Assembly: GCF_023703325.1 (NCBI RefSeq) | Contig: NZ_JAMQGM010000043.1 | Span: 1-64,000 of the forward strand | Length of the DNA: 64,000 nucleotides | Origin: Streptomyces meridianus | GTDB taxonomy: Bacteria; Actinomycetota; Actinomycetes; Streptomycetales; Streptomycetaceae | Direction: 5' to 3' | In this document: positions 41,632 through 51,451 of the stretch, piece by piece | Numbering within the stretch: position 1 is the stretch's first letter | How the letters are laid out: every line of letters begins with the position of its first letter | The notes under the pieces: generated by a model | Told to the model about the DNA's origin: nothing | Seen by the model: the letters and a program-made list of their open reading frames with translations, nothing else | Database searches by the model: none | Made by a program: the position numbers and the translations under genes

Positions 41632-43455
41632 ATGCGCATCAGCGATCTCCCTTTCCCCGATCCCGGTGTCCCGGACGTCCGCTCGGGCCCGCGGTTCCTG
41701 TGGTGGCTGGGCAGACACCAGTGGGCCGGACAGCTCAAGTCCCTGTTGTGGGGGACGGCGTACATGTCCGGTGTCGCGCTCGTTCCGTTCGTGGTCGGCC
41801 TGGCGGTGCAGGGCGTCGCAGAACGCTCCGCCGGCCGACTGGCCCTGGCAGGAGTGTTTTTGGCCGGTGCGGCTGCCGCCATCGCCGTCGGTGACACCAT
41901 GCTGCACCGCACGTCCGTCACGAACTGGATCACCGCTGCCGCCCGGGTGCAGCAGCTGCTGGCGCGCAAGAGCGCCGAACTGGGCTCCACGCTGACCCGC
42001 CAGGTTGCGGCCGGTGAGATCACCGCGGTCTCGACAGGCGATGTGGAGAAGATCGGCTGGTTCGTGGAGGCCCTGTCCCGGTTCACCGCTGCGGTGCTCG
42101 TCACCCTTGCGGTGTGCACGGGCCTGGTCGTGTACCAGCCCGCGCTCGGGACGATGGTCGCCGTCGGGGTCCCGGTCATGGCCGTGGTCGTCCTGCCGCT
42201 GTTGCCGCCTGCCACCCGACGGGCCGACGAGCAGCGCGAGAAGGCCGGCCGGGCGACGGAGCTGGCCTCGGACACGGTGGCGGGCCTGCGGGTCCTGCGC
42301 GGGATCGGCGGCGAGGAACTGTTCCTGGCCCGGTACCGGGCGGCGTCGCAGGAGGTGCGCCGGGCCGCGGTGCGCAGCGCCCGGATGTGGGCGCTGATCA
42401 AGGCCGTCCAGGTGGCCGTGCCGGGGCTGCTGCTGATCGTGATCGTCCTCCACGGCGTGGGGCTGGCCCGCGCGGGGCGCATCACGGTCGGCGACCTCGT
42501 GACGGTGTACGGCGCGGTGGCATTCCTGCTGATGCCGTTGCGGCACTTCTCTGAGATCGCGATGGCGTACTCGTTCTCCCGCCCGTCGGCGAAGCGTGCG
42601 GCGCGTGTGCTCGCGCTCGAGCGCGTGGCACGCGGCCCGAGGCAGTGCACGGGTCGGGTGCCGGCGGGCGACCTCGAGGACCCCGTGACCGGGCTGCGAG
42701 CCGCGTCCGGGCGTCTGACCGCGGTGGTGTGCGGCGACCCCGATGCGGCCGGGCGGCTGGCCGGACGGCTCGGCGGCCACGCCTCCCGCCGGGCGGACGA
42801 GTCGGCCGAACCCTCGGTGCTGTTGGGCGGGGTGGCGCTGGACACGCTGCCACTGGATGCGGCGCGTGCCGCGGTCCTCGTCCAGGACAAGGACCCGGTG
42901 CTGCTGTCGGGGACGCTCGCGGAACTCCTCGACGTACCCTCCTCCGGTGCGGTCGGCGCGGAGGACGCCCTGGCCGCCGCACGGTGCGGCGACGTGCTGG
43001 AGTCGCTGGCCCAGGCGTCCGCGGAGGCATCCGGCGACCCCATGCGGACGTGGATCACCGAGCGGGGCCGTTCCCTGTCGGGTGGCCAGCGGCAGCGCCT
43101 GGCACTGGCGCGTTCCCTCGTCACCGATCCGGAGGTTCTGGTCCTGGACGAGCCGACGTCCGCCGTCGACTCGCACACCGAGGCCGCCATCGCGGAGGGC
43201 CTGCGCACGCTCCGGACCGGGCGCACCACCGTGGTGTTCACTTCGAGCCCGCTGCTCCTGGACCGGTCCGACCACGTGGTGTTCGTGCCCGCGGGCAGGG
43301 TCGCGGCGACCGGGACGCACCGCGAGCTGATGCAGGGTCATCCCGCCTACCGTGCCGTCGTCGCCCGGGAGACGGAAGCGGAATCGAAGCCTTCGCACAG
43401 CGCCATCCCGTCGGCGGCGGTCGCAGGCGCGGCACAGGACGGGGAGGCGTCATGA
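41632..43455 (+). CDS. ABC exporter half with degenerate Walker A (heterodimer partner 1)
   Basis: 607 residues: six-helix membrane domain (~35-315) and a nucleotide-binding domain (~340-570). The Walker A position reads GDPDAAGR (368-375) instead of GxxGxGKS/T, and the H-loop His is replaced by Ser (FTSSPLLLD, 537-543). The Q-loop, signature LSGGQ (482-486) and Walker B VLVLDE (502-507) are intact. By itself it should not hydrolyse ATP, but it supplies a good signature to its partner. The stop overlaps the next gene (ATGA). Substrate unknown. Confidence 0.88.
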   Translation: MRISDLPFPDPGVPDVRSGPRFLWWLGRHQWAGQLKSLLWGTAYMSGVALVPFVVGLAVQGVAERSAGRLALAGVFLAGAAAAIAVGDTMLHRTSVTNWITAAARVQQLLARKSAELGSTLTRQVAAGEITAVSTGDVEKIGWFVEALSRFTAAVLVTLAVCTGLVVYQPALGTMVAVGVPVMAVVVLPLLPPATRRADEQREKAGRATELASDTVAGLRVLRGIGGEELFLARYRAASQEVRRAAVRSARMWALIKAVQVAVPGLLLIVIVLHGVGLARAGRITVGDLVTVYGAVAFLLMPLRHFSEIAMAYSFSRPSAKRAARVLALERVARGPRQCTGRVPAGDLEDPVTGLRAASGRLTAVVCGDPDAAGRLAGRLGGHASRRADESAEPSVLLGGVALDTLPLDAARAAVLVQDKDPVLLSGTLAELLDVPSSGAVGAEDALAAARCGDVLESLAQASAEASGDPMRTWITERGRSLSGGQRQRLALARSLVTDPEVLVLDEPTSAVDSHTEAAIAEGLRTLRTGRTTVVFTSSPLLLDRSDHVVFVPAGRVAATGTHRELMQGHPAYRAVVARETEAESKPSHSAIPSAAVAGAAQDGEAS

Positions 43456-45251
43456 CCGGAACCGGCAGGACGATCGGGGTCGCCCCTCCGGCGTACGATC
43501 CTGCTTCCCCCACGACGGCCTCGACGCTTCCGGTGGGCACACCGGCGACCGTGCGGAGGTACGTACGCCACCTCCTGGAGCGCAACCGGCGGGCCTTCGC
43601 GCTTCTCGTCGGCGTGAACGTCGTCGCGATCGTCGCCTCCATGGCCGGTCCCTACCTGCTGGGCGGCCTGGTGGAGTCGCTGACCGAGGGCGCCGCGGAC
43701 CTCCATCCGGAACGGACGGCCGCGCTGTTCGTCGCCGCCCTGTGCGTCCACACCCTCTTCGAGCGCCTGGTGCACCTGCGCGGCGCGATGCTCGGCGAGG
43801 AGATGCTGGCCGATCTGCGCGAGGACTTCCTGGTCCGCGCGGTCGATCTGCCCCCGGGCGTGCTCGAGCGTGCCGGCACGGGAGATCTGCTGTCCCGGAT
43901 CACCACCGATGTCGACCGTCTAGCGGAAGCCATGCGCCAGGCCGTACCTCAACTGGCCATCGGAGTGGTGTGGGCCGTCCTGCTCCTCGGCGGGCTGGCA
44001 GTCACGGCACCGCCGCTGCTGGTGGCGGTTCTGGCGGCGCTGCCGGTGCTGGTGGCCGCCTGCCGGTGGTACTACCGGCGGGCACCGGGCGGCTACCGGG
44101 CGGAGGCCGCCGGATATGCGGCGGTCGCGGCTGCCCTGGCCGAGACCGTGGACGCGGGCCGGACCGTCGAAGCGCACCGCCTGGGGCCGTGGCGGGTCGC
44201 CCTGTCCGAACAGCGGATCCGCGAGTGGACCGCGTGGGAGCGCTACACGCTCTGGCTGCGCTCGGTGCTGTTCCCCGCGGTCAACGTCTCCAACATGCTC
44301 GTGCTCGGCGGGGTGCTCATGGTCGGCGGGGTGTGCGTGCTGCAGGGCTGGATGACGGTCGGCGAGCTGACGACGGGGGCGCTGCTGTCGCAGATGCTGT
44401 TCGAGCCGGTCGGCCTGATTCTGCGCTGGTACGACGAGCTCCAGGTGGCGCAGGTCTCGCTCGCGCGTCTGGTGGGGGTGCACGAGGTCCCCACCGACGG
44501 CGCCGACGACAGCGTGCACCCCGACGGGCGGGACATGCGGGCAGGGGATGTCCGCTTCGGCTACCGGCACAACAGCGACGTCCTGCACGGGGTGTCACTG
44601 GACGTACGGCCCGGTACCCGGCTGGCGCTGGTCGGCCCGTCCGGTGCGGGGAAGTCGACGCTCGGACGGCTGCTCGCCGGGATCTACGCGCCCCGCACCG
44701 GGGAGGTCACGCTCGGCGGAGCGCATCTGTCGCGGATGCCTGCGGAGCGGGTGCGCGAGCACGTCGCTCTGGTGAACCAGGAGCATCACGTGTTCGTGGG
44801 CACGCTGCGCGACAACCTGCTGCTGGCGCGGCCGGCGGCGGACGACACCCGGCTGTGGAGTGCGCTGAGCGCGGTGGATGCGGCGGGCTGGGCCGAGGGG
44901 CTCACCGACGGTCTCGACACCGAGGTCGGATCCGGGGCCCACGCGCTGACACCGGCCCAGGCACAGCAGGTGGCCCTGGCCCGCCTGGTACTGGCCGATC
45001 CGCACACCCTGGTCCTGGACGAGGCCACCTCACTGCTGGATCCGAGGGCGGCACGCCACCTCGAGCGCTCGCTGGCCCGGGTCCTGGACGGACGGACCGT
45101 GGTGGCGATCGCGCACCGGCTGAACACGGCGCACGACGCGGACCTCATCGCCGTGGTGGAGGACGGCCGGATCAGCGAGCTGGGCAGCCACCACGAACTC
45201 GTCGCCGCGGACGGTGCCTATGCGGCGCTCTGGCGTTCCTGGCACGGCTGA
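43452..45251 (+). CDS. ABC exporter half with degenerate signature (heterodimer partner 2)
   Basis: 599 residues. The membrane domain (~45-330) is followed by a nucleotide-binding domain with canonical Walker A GPSGAGKST (395-403), Walker B LVLDEAT and H-loop AHRL (His555), but the signature is LTPAQ (499-503) in place of LSGGQ. Its Walker A pairs with partner 1's LSGGQ to make the one active site; its own signature faces partner 1's broken Walker A. ATG at 43452 overlaps the previous stop by 4 nt, which fits an obligate heterodimer. Confidence 0.9.
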   Translation: MTGTGRTIGVAPPAYDPASPTTASTLPVGTPATVRRYVRHLLERNRRAFALLVGVNVVAIVASMAGPYLLGGLVESLTEGAADLHPERTAALFVAALCVHTLFERLVHLRGAMLGEEMLADLREDFLVRAVDLPPGVLERAGTGDLLSRITTDVDRLAEAMRQAVPQLAIGVVWAVLLLGGLAVTAPPLLVAVLAALPVLVAACRWYYRRAPGGYRAEAAGYAAVAAALAETVDAGRTVEAHRLGPWRVALSEQRIREWTAWERYTLWLRSVLFPAVNVSNMLVLGGVLMVGGVCVLQGWMTVGELTTGALLSQMLFEPVGLILRWYDELQVAQVSLARLVGVHEVPTDGADDSVHPDGRDMRAGDVRFGYRHNSDVLHGVSLDVRPGTRLALVGPSGAGKSTLGRLLAGIYAPRTGEVTLGGAHLSRMPAERVREHVALVNQEHHVFVGTLRDNLLLARPAADDTRLWSALSAVDAAGWAEGLTDGLDTEVGSGAHALTPAQAQQVALARLVLADPHTLVLDEATSLLDPRAARHLERSLARVLDGRTVVAIAHRLNTAHDADLIAVVEDGRISELGSHHELVAADGAYAALWRSWHG

Positions 45252-45284
45252 CCGGTCGTCCGGTCGGTCGGGACGGGGGGTCGG

Positions 45285-46076
45285 TCAGAGGATCCCGAGG
45301 GCCCCGAGCCCGCACGCGCCGCCGAGCAGCATGAAGACCGGCATCAGAACCTTGAGCTCGACCCAGCTGCCGGCCCGGAAACGCATGGGCTTGGGCGGCC
45401 CGACCGGGTACCAGCGCTTGCGGCGCACCGGTATGGGCCACAGGATCGGACAGCCGGAGACCGTCAGGGCATCGCCGATGTCGTGGATCAGAGCGCCGAG
45501 CACGATGGGGAGGCCGAGCCAGAGGTACTCCTGGCCGGGGGCGGTGAACAGCCAGTCGGCGCCTTTCCCGGGCTCGGCCAGGAAGTCGGCGAGGATCCAG
45601 GCGCTGGTCCCTCCCAGCAGCCAGACGAGGATGTCGCTGGAGACCCGGGCCGCACGCCACAGCAGCCCCTCGACGGCGAGCACCATGTGCACGAAGAGGA
45701 TGAACAGCACGGCCCACCGGCCGCCGAACACCGCGAGGACGGAGGCGCCCAGGCCGACCAGGACCGCCCACAGCCAGGTGTGGGTGAGCGTGCGGTGACC
45801 ACCGGTGCGCCGCGAGTCGGCAGGCATCCTGGTGGCCTTGTAGACGGCGAAGGACAGCTTGTCGGTCACCTCGCACAGGGTCTTCGATATCGGCCCGAAG
45901 GACCGGGATATCGTCGCGGCCTTGTGGTCGAGGTCGGGTGCCAGGGCGGCACCGGCGCAGATGAAGGCCCCCGCGACGAGTACGGGCCAGGGCATCGGAT
46001 GGCCTGCGGCGGTCGCGAGAGCCCCCACCCCCAGCCAGCCCGCGGCTCCCGACAGCGAGTGCGCCGGTCCCATCAT
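45285..46076 (-). CDS. Membrane-bound metal-dependent hydrolase-like protein (YdjM/DUF457-like)
   Basis: 263 residues with about five hydrophobic helices. Conserved acidic and His motifs APDLDHKAAT, GGHRTLTHTWL and LIHDIGDALT match the YdjM-type membrane hydrolase family. The biochemical role is unknown; relatives are involved in phospholipid or envelope processes. Start at ATG 46076 (AGGGGGG, 9 nt) with a second ATG at 46073. Convergent with the ABC exporter, 33 bp away. Confidence 0.78.
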   Translation of the reverse strand: MMGPAHSLSGAAGWLGVGALATAAGHPMPWPVLVAGAFICAGAALAPDLDHKAATISRSFGPISKTLCEVTDKLSFAVYKATRMPADSRRTGGHRTLTHTWLWAVLVGLGASVLAVFGGRWAVLFILFVHMVLAVEGLLWRAARVSSDILVWLLGGTSAWILADFLAEPGKGADWLFTAPGQEYLWLGLPIVLGALIHDIGDALTVSGCPILWPIPVRRKRWYPVGPPKPMRFRAGSWVELKVLMPVFMLLGGACGLGALGIL

Positions 46077-46203
46077 GTCTGTTGCCCCCCTTGTGTGCCG
46101 TGCGTTCGCACGGTCGCCTGATGACGCATCGGCGACACAGCGTAGCGTCATGTGATCTTCGCTCGTCCGGCCGGTTCCCGGGTCGGACCGGAAGGCAGGC
46201 AGT

Positions 46204-48726
46204 ATGGAGGGCGTGACCCTCATCGATCATCTCCCGAACGCCGCCGACCCCGATGCCCTTTTCGACGCCTTCTCGACCTGGGCCGAGGGGCAGGGCATCG
46301 CTCTCTACCCGGCCCAGGAAGAGGCGCTGATCGAGGTGGTCTCGGGGGCGAACGTCATCCTGTCCACCCCCACCGGCTCGGGCAAGAGCCTGGTCGCCGC
46401 CGGCGCCCACTTCACCGCGCTGGCCAAGGACCAGGTCACCTTCTACACGGCGCCGATCAAGGCGCTGGTGTCGGAGAAGTTCTTCGACCTGTGCAAACTG
46501 TTCGGCACCGAGAACGTCGGCATGCTGACCGGCGACGCGTCGGTGAACGCCGACGCCCCAGTCATCTGCTGCACCGCCGAGGTCCTGGCGTCCATCGCGC
46601 TGCGGGACGGCAGGAACGCGGACATCGGCCAGGTGGTCATGGACGAGTTCCACTTCTACGCGGAGCCCGACCGCGGGTGGGCCTGGCAGATCCCGCTGCT
46701 GGAACTCCCCCAGGCGCAGTTCATTCTGATGTCGGCGACGCTCGGGGACGTGACCCGGTTCGAGGAGGACCTCACCCGGCGCACCGGTCGCCCGACGTCG
46801 GTCGTGCGATCCGCCACCCGGCCCGTTCCGCTGTCCTACGAGTACGTGACGACTCCGCTGACCGAGACGCTGACGGAACTCCTGGAGACCCGGCAGGCCC
46901 CGGTGTACATCGTGCACTTCACGCAGGCCGCTGCGGTGGAGCGGGCCCAGGCACTGATGAGCATCAACATGTGCACCCGCGCCGAGAAGGACGAGATCGC
47001 CTCGCTGATCGGCAACTTCCGCTTCACCACGAGGTTCGGCCGGAACCTGTCCCGCTTCGTGCGTCACGGCATCGGCGTGCACCACGCCGGCATGCTGCCC
47101 AAGTACCGGCGGCTGGTGGAACGGCTGGCCCAGGCGGGCCTGCTGAAGGTCATCTGCGGTACGGACACGCTCGGCGTCGGCGTCAACGTGCCCATTCGCA
47201 CGGTGCTGTTCACGGCGCTGACGAAGTACGACGGCACCCGGGTGCGTACTCTGCGCGCCCGGGAGTTCCACCAGATCGCCGGCCGGGCGGGCCGGGCAGG
47301 GTTCGACACTTCGGGCTTCGTCGTCGCCCAGGCGCCCGAACACGTCATCGAGAACGAGAAAGCCCTGGCGAAAGCGGGTGACGACCCGAAGAAGCGGCGG
47401 AAGGTCGTCCGCAAGAAGGCCCCTGAAGGGTTCGTCTCCTGGGGGCAGAACACTTTCGAGAAGCTCATCGGCTCCGACCCCGAGCCGTTGAACTCCCGCT
47501 TCCGCGTCACGCACGCGATGCTGCTGTCCGTCATCGCCCGGCCCGGCAACGCCTTCGACGCCATGCGGCACCTGCTCGAGGACAACCACGAGGACCGCAG
47601 GTCCCAGCTGCGCCACATCCGCCGGGCCATCGCGATCTACCGTTCTCTGCTCGCGGGCGGCGTCGTCGAACAGCTCGACACCCCGGATGAGGAGGGCCGC
47701 ATCGTCCGGCTGACGGTCGACCTCCAGTCCGACTTCGCACTGAACCAGCCGTTGTCGACGTTCGCCCTGGCCACGTTCGACCTGCTCGACCCCGAGTCCC
47801 CCTCGTACGCGCTGGACATGGTGTCCGTGGTCGAGTCCACGCTCGACGACCCGCGGCAGATCCTCGCCGCCCAGCAGAACAAGGCGCGCGGCGAAGCGGT
47901 CCAGCAGATGAAGGCGGACGGACTCGAGTACGAGGAGCGCATGGAGCGCCTCCAGGACGTCACCCATCCCAAGCCGCTGGAGGAGCTGCTGCTGCACGCC
48001 TACGGGGTCTACCGCACCAGCCATCCCTGGGTCGGCGACCACCCGCTCTCCCCGAAGTCCGTCATTCGCGACATGTACGAACGGGCCATGACCTTCACCG
48101 AGTTCACCTCGTACTACGAGCTGGCTCGCACCGAGGGCATCGTGCTGCGCTACCTGGCCAGCGCCTACAAGGCCCTGGAGCACACCGTGCCGGACGACCT
48201 CAAGTCCGAGGACTTCCAGGACCTGACGGCCTGGCTGGGCGAGATGGTGCGGCAGGTCGACTCCAGCCTGCTCGACGAGTGGGAGCAGCTGGCGAATCCG
48301 GAGGAGGAGACCGCGGAGGAAGCCCGGGAGCGGGCCGACGACGTCAAGCCGGTCACGTCCAATCCCCGGGCCTTCCGGGTGCTCGTCCGCAACGCGATGT
48401 TCCGCCGCGTCGAACTGGCCGCCCTGGACAAGGTGGCCGAGCTCGGCGAGATGGACAAGGAAACGGGGTGGGACGAGGACGCCTGGGGGGAGGCCATGGA
48501 CGGCTACTGGGACGAGTACGACGACCTCGGCACCGGTCCGGATGCCCGGGGACCCAAGCTGTTGCAGATCGAGGAGCAGCCCGAACACGGCCTGTGGAAG
48601 GTCCGCCAGACCTTCGCCGACCCGGCCGAGGACCACGACTGGGGCATCAGCGCCGAGGTGGATCTCGCCGCCTCCGACGAGGAGGGCCGGGCGGTGGTCC
48701 GGGTCACGTCGGTCGGCCGGCTCTGA
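46204..48726 (+). CDS. Ski2-like DEAD/DEAH helicase with C-terminal DUF3516-type region
   Basis: 840 residues. Walker A STPTGSGKSLVA (~56), DEFH box in VVMDEFHFYAEP, SAT motif LMSATLGD, and the C-terminal helicase half with CGTDTLGVGVNVPIRTVLF and the QIAGRAGRAGFD motif VI. The remaining ~400 residues form an accessory region seen in actinobacterial helicases of this type. Likely ATP-driven nucleic-acid unwinding, perhaps in RNA or DNA repair, in the cytoplasm. Start ATG 46204; divergent from the hydrolase-like gene. The next gene, tesB-like, starts 58 bp downstream. Confidence 0.87.
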   Translation: MEGVTLIDHLPNAADPDALFDAFSTWAEGQGIALYPAQEEALIEVVSGANVILSTPTGSGKSLVAAGAHFTALAKDQVTFYTAPIKALVSEKFFDLCKLFGTENVGMLTGDASVNADAPVICCTAEVLASIALRDGRNADIGQVVMDEFHFYAEPDRGWAWQIPLLELPQAQFILMSATLGDVTRFEEDLTRRTGRPTSVVRSATRPVPLSYEYVTTPLTETLTELLETRQAPVYIVHFTQAAAVERAQALMSINMCTRAEKDEIASLIGNFRFTTRFGRNLSRFVRHGIGVHHAGMLPKYRRLVERLAQAGLLKVICGTDTLGVGVNVPIRTVLFTALTKYDGTRVRTLRAREFHQIAGRAGRAGFDTSGFVVAQAPEHVIENEKALAKAGDDPKKRRKVVRKKAPEGFVSWGQNTFEKLIGSDPEPLNSRFRVTHAMLLSVIARPGNAFDAMRHLLEDNHEDRRSQLRHIRRAIAIYRSLLAGGVVEQLDTPDEEGRIVRLTVDLQSDFALNQPLSTFALATFDLLDPESPSYALDMVSVVESTLDDPRQILAAQQNKARGEAVQQMKADGLEYEERMERLQDVTHPKPLEELLLHAYGVYRTSHPWVGDHPLSPKSVIRDMYERAMTFTEFTSYYELARTEGIVLRYLASAYKALEHTVPDDLKSEDFQDLTAWLGEMVRQVDSSLLDEWEQLANPEEETAEEARERADDVKPVTSNPRAFRVLVRNAMFRRVELAALDKVAELGEMDKETGWDEDAWGEAMDGYWDEYDDLGTGPDARGPKLLQIEEQPEHGLWKVRQTFADPAEDHDWGISAEVDLAASDEEGRAVVRVTSVGRL

Positions 48727-48784
48727 GGGGACGTCCCGTGGTTCCGACGCATGCTTCCCGGGCCGAGAGTGAGGAGGGCCGGCG

Positions 48785-49669
48785 ATGACCAGTCCGGCGG
48801 AACGTCTGGTTGATCTGCTCGACCTGGAGCGGATCGAGGAGAACATCTTCCGGGGGCGCAGCCCGGACGAGTCCCTGCAGCGCGTCTTCGGAGGCCAGGT
48901 CGCCGGCCAGGCTCTGGTGGCGGCCGGACGGACGACGGACGGGAAACGGCCCGTGCATTCGCTGCACGCGTACTTCCTGCGGCCGGGACGCCCCGGCGTA
49001 CCGATCGTCTACCAGGTGGAACGGGTGCGCGACGGCCGGTCCTTCACGACCCGCCGGGTGGTCGCGGTGCAGCAGGGCCGGACCATCTTCAACCTGACGG
49101 CCTCCTTCCATCGGCCCGAGCCGGGCATCGAGCAGCAGCTGCCGATGCCGTCGGTGCCGGGCCCGGAGGGCCTGCCCCGGCTGGTCGACGAGATCCGCGA
49201 CCATCTCGGGGTCCTGCCCGAGGCCCTCGAGCGCATGGCCCGGCGTCAGGCCTTCGACATCCGTTACGTGGAGCGGCTCCGCTGGACGAAGGAGCAGGTC
49301 GAGGCCGCGCAGCCACGCAGCGCTGTGTGGATGCGGGCGATGGGGACACTCGGGGACGACCCCCTGGTGCACACCTGCGCACTCACCTACGCCAGCGACA
49401 TGATGCTGCTCGACGCGGTACGCGTACCCATCGAACCCCTGTGGGGGTCCCGGGGGTTCGACATCGCCTCGCTCGACCATGCGATGTGGTTCCACCGTGC
49501 GTTCCGGGCGGACGAGTGGTTCCTGTACCAGCAGGAGTCGCCCATTGCGACGGGGGCTCGAGGACTGGCGCGGGGTCAGATCTTCGACCGCGAGGGAAGG
49601 CTGCTGGTGTCGGTGATGCAGGAGGGGCTCTTCCGCCCGCATGCCGGGTCCACCCCGGAAAACGGCTGA
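48785..49669 (+). CDS. Acyl-CoA thioesterase II (TesB family)
   Basis: 294 residues with the double hot-dog fold. Typical segments are RVFGGQVAGQALVAAGRT, HSLHAYFLRPG, RSFTTRRVVAVQQGRTIFNLTASFHRPE and the C-terminal LDHAMWFHRAFRADEWFLYQQESP. Hydrolyses medium- to long-chain acyl-CoA to free acid and CoA. Start ATG at 48785 with GAGGAGG upstream. Same strand as the helicase and possibly co-transcribed. Confidence 0.9.
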   Translation: MTSPAERLVDLLDLERIEENIFRGRSPDESLQRVFGGQVAGQALVAAGRTTDGKRPVHSLHAYFLRPGRPGVPIVYQVERVRDGRSFTTRRVVAVQQGRTIFNLTASFHRPEPGIEQQLPMPSVPGPEGLPRLVDEIRDHLGVLPEALERMARRQAFDIRYVERLRWTKEQVEAAQPRSAVWMRAMGTLGDDPLVHTCALTYASDMMLLDAVRVPIEPLWGSRGFDIASLDHAMWFHRAFRADEWFLYQQESPIATGARGLARGQIFDREGRLLVSVMQEGLFRPHAGSTPENG

Positions 49670-49701
49670 CGCAGCCGTCGACCGGCCCGGGCCCTGCGCG
49701 G

Positions 49702-50559
49702 TCATCGCCGCCGCCCGGCCGGGCCGGCTGTGGCGGCCGGCCTTCGCGAAGCCCGCCTCCGGCCGGCGCCGGGTGTCTCGAGCCAGGGCGCCGGACGGGA
49801 CTCCCTCGCATCGTCCAGGCAGAGCCCGAGACTGATCCGGTGCCAGAGCAGCTCATCCGGATCGTCGGCCCTGATCACCTGCTCGATCATCCGCCGCGAC
49901 GCCGGGACACGGGCACCCACGTCGATCAGGGCGGGCCGCAGCCGGCGCAGATGGGCCCGCTCGCCCGGGTCCTCGACGACCTGGGCGAGTTCGTCCCCGC
50001 CGAGCACGGCTGCCGACACCGCCGCGCGTTCCCAGGGGTCGTCCGTCTGGCGCACGAGCTGGCCCATGCGGCGGCTCCGCCAGTTCCTGGCACGCCAGTC
50101 CTCCCCCGCCTCCAGCATCCCGCGCATCGCACGGGGGGTCCGTCCCGTGAGCAACTGCGGGTGGCACTCGGCGAACCTCTTCAGCTCGACCGCCCGGTAG
50201 ACCCAGACAACGGCCCGGTACCGGTTGACTGAGAACCTCACGGGACTGAAACAGCCCACCCGGGCGAGCCGGGCGAAGCGGGCGGGGCCGGTACCCATCA
50301 GTGCCGCCCCCTGGGCCGTCCCCACCACCCGCAGCCGTTCGGTCAGGGATCCGGGGAAGCCCTCGGCCGCGCGCAACCGCTCGATCTCCTCGACCGGCAC
50401 TCTCCGGCCGCGCCCCGACGGCACGGTGCGGATCTCCTCCAGCAGCACAGCGAGGTCGAGTTGCCCCCGCTTCAGTCCCAGTTCACCCGCAGCGCTCATC
50501 AGCGACACCGACGGGTCGCCGCCGGCCACCGCACTGCGCACCCTCATCTCCACCGCCAT
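49702..50559 (-). CDS. Conserved Streptomyces hypothetical protein (possibly DUF6397)
   Basis: 285 residues, no signal peptide or helix in the membrane. Basic, with LGLKRGQLDLAVLLEEIRTVPSGRGRRVP near the N-terminus resembling an HTH region followed by FARLARVGCFSPVRFSVNRYRAVVWVYRAVELKRFA. I associate this pattern with Streptomyces proteins annotated DUF6397, from memory only. DNA binding is possible, not shown. Start ATG 50559 with GGAGGGG 9 nt upstream; an in-frame GTG at 50577 is an alternative. Confidence 0.7.
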   Translation of the reverse strand: MAVEMRVRSAVAGGDPSVSLMSAAGELGLKRGQLDLAVLLEEIRTVPSGRGRRVPVEEIERLRAAEGFPGSLTERLRVVGTAQGAALMGTGPARFARLARVGCFSPVRFSVNRYRAVVWVYRAVELKRFAECHPQLLTGRTPRAMRGMLEAGEDWRARNWRSRRMGQLVRQTDDPWERAAVSAAVLGGDELAQVVEDPGERAHLRRLRPALIDVGARVPASRRMIEQVIRADDPDELLWHRISLGLCLDDARESRPAPWLETPGAGRRRASRRPAATAGPAGRRR

Positions 50560-50683
50560 GACACCGATCCCCTCCACAACCGTACGATCACTTTCCGTGA
50601 CGACGATAACGGGGGCAGGCGTCAGCCGGCCGAGCCTGTGGACAACTTGGACGGCTGCTCCGCGCGGGCAGCGGACGGGCCGT

Positions 50684-51097
50684 TCAGGCCCCGGGAGCGC
50701 CGGATTCCTGACCCCGGCGCGCCTGGACCGCGAGGTGGTCGCCCACCCGGTTGACGAGCAGCGTCATCTCATAGGCGACCTGGCCGACGTCCGCCTCCGC
50801 ATGCGTGAGCAGACACAGGCAACTGCCCTCACCGGCAGCCGACACGAGCAGCAGCGCACCTTCGAATTCGATCACGGTCTGCCGCACGCGTCCGGCGTCG
50901 AAGTGGCGTCCGGTGCCACCCGCCAGACTGTGCAGTCCCGAGGAAACGGCGGCGAGGTGTTCCGCGTCCTCGCGGGCGAGTTCGGAGTCGGACGCGGTGA
51001 CCAGTCCGTCGTCGGACAGGAGCAGTGCGTGCCGGATGTACGAGTCCCGCTTCGTCAGGTCGTCGAGCAGCCAGCCGAGTCCCTTGCCGAGCCCCAT
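50684..51097 (-). CDS. Roadblock/LC7 domain protein
   Basis: 137 residues forming one roadblock domain (RHALLLSDDGLVTASDSELAREDAEHLAAVSSGLHSLA, then VIEFEGALLLVSAAGEGSCLCLLT). In actinomycetes such proteins sit in conservons with a membrane histidine-kinase-like protein, a DUF742 protein and a small GTPase, acting as GTPase regulators. None of those partners is next to this copy. ATG at 51097. The conserved hypothetical gene lies 124 bp downstream on the same strand. Confidence 0.85.
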   Translation of the reverse strand: MGLGKGLGWLLDDLTKRDSYIRHALLLSDDGLVTASDSELAREDAEHLAAVSSGLHSLAGGTGRHFDAGRVRQTVIEFEGALLLVSAAGEGSCLCLLTHAEADVGQVAYEMTLLVNRVGDHLAVQARRGQESGAPGA

Positions 51098-51451
51098 TCA
51101 GCCTCCCCGTTCGGCGATTTCCCGCAGCTCACCCCAGCGTGTCCCACACGGACCCCTGGGGCAACCCGCCTCTCCCGGCCAGTGGCTCGCGAACGGTCTT
51201 GCGGAGGCAACGTTCCGGCCGGGCACAGGAACGTCTCGTGCGGCTTGCCGACCCTGCGCCGGTCTTTCCCTGGGCCGAGGGGACATCCCCGATCGCCGGA
51301 CGGGACCCGCCGCCGAACACCCCGACTGGGGTGTTTCACAGTGGAATCGGCTGCCGGACACCCAGCAGCCCGTTCCACCCGACCGGGAAGGCTCGACTAC
51401 GCGGCGGCCACTGGCTAGTGTTCCCGCACAACTGATCGATGGGGAGGGGCC
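51098..51451. other. 354-bp divergent gap
   Basis: Lies between the roadblock gene (minus) and a hypothetical gene (plus), so it holds two promoters. GGGGAGGGG at 51440-51448 is the ribosome site of the plus-strand gene. No gene, strong dyad or RNA motif is seen. Confidence 0.45.

Noticed and set aside
45172..48846. A 1224-residue minus-strand open frame
   Set aside because: Antisense to the helicase gene; repetitive composition from GC bias and no recognisable domain.
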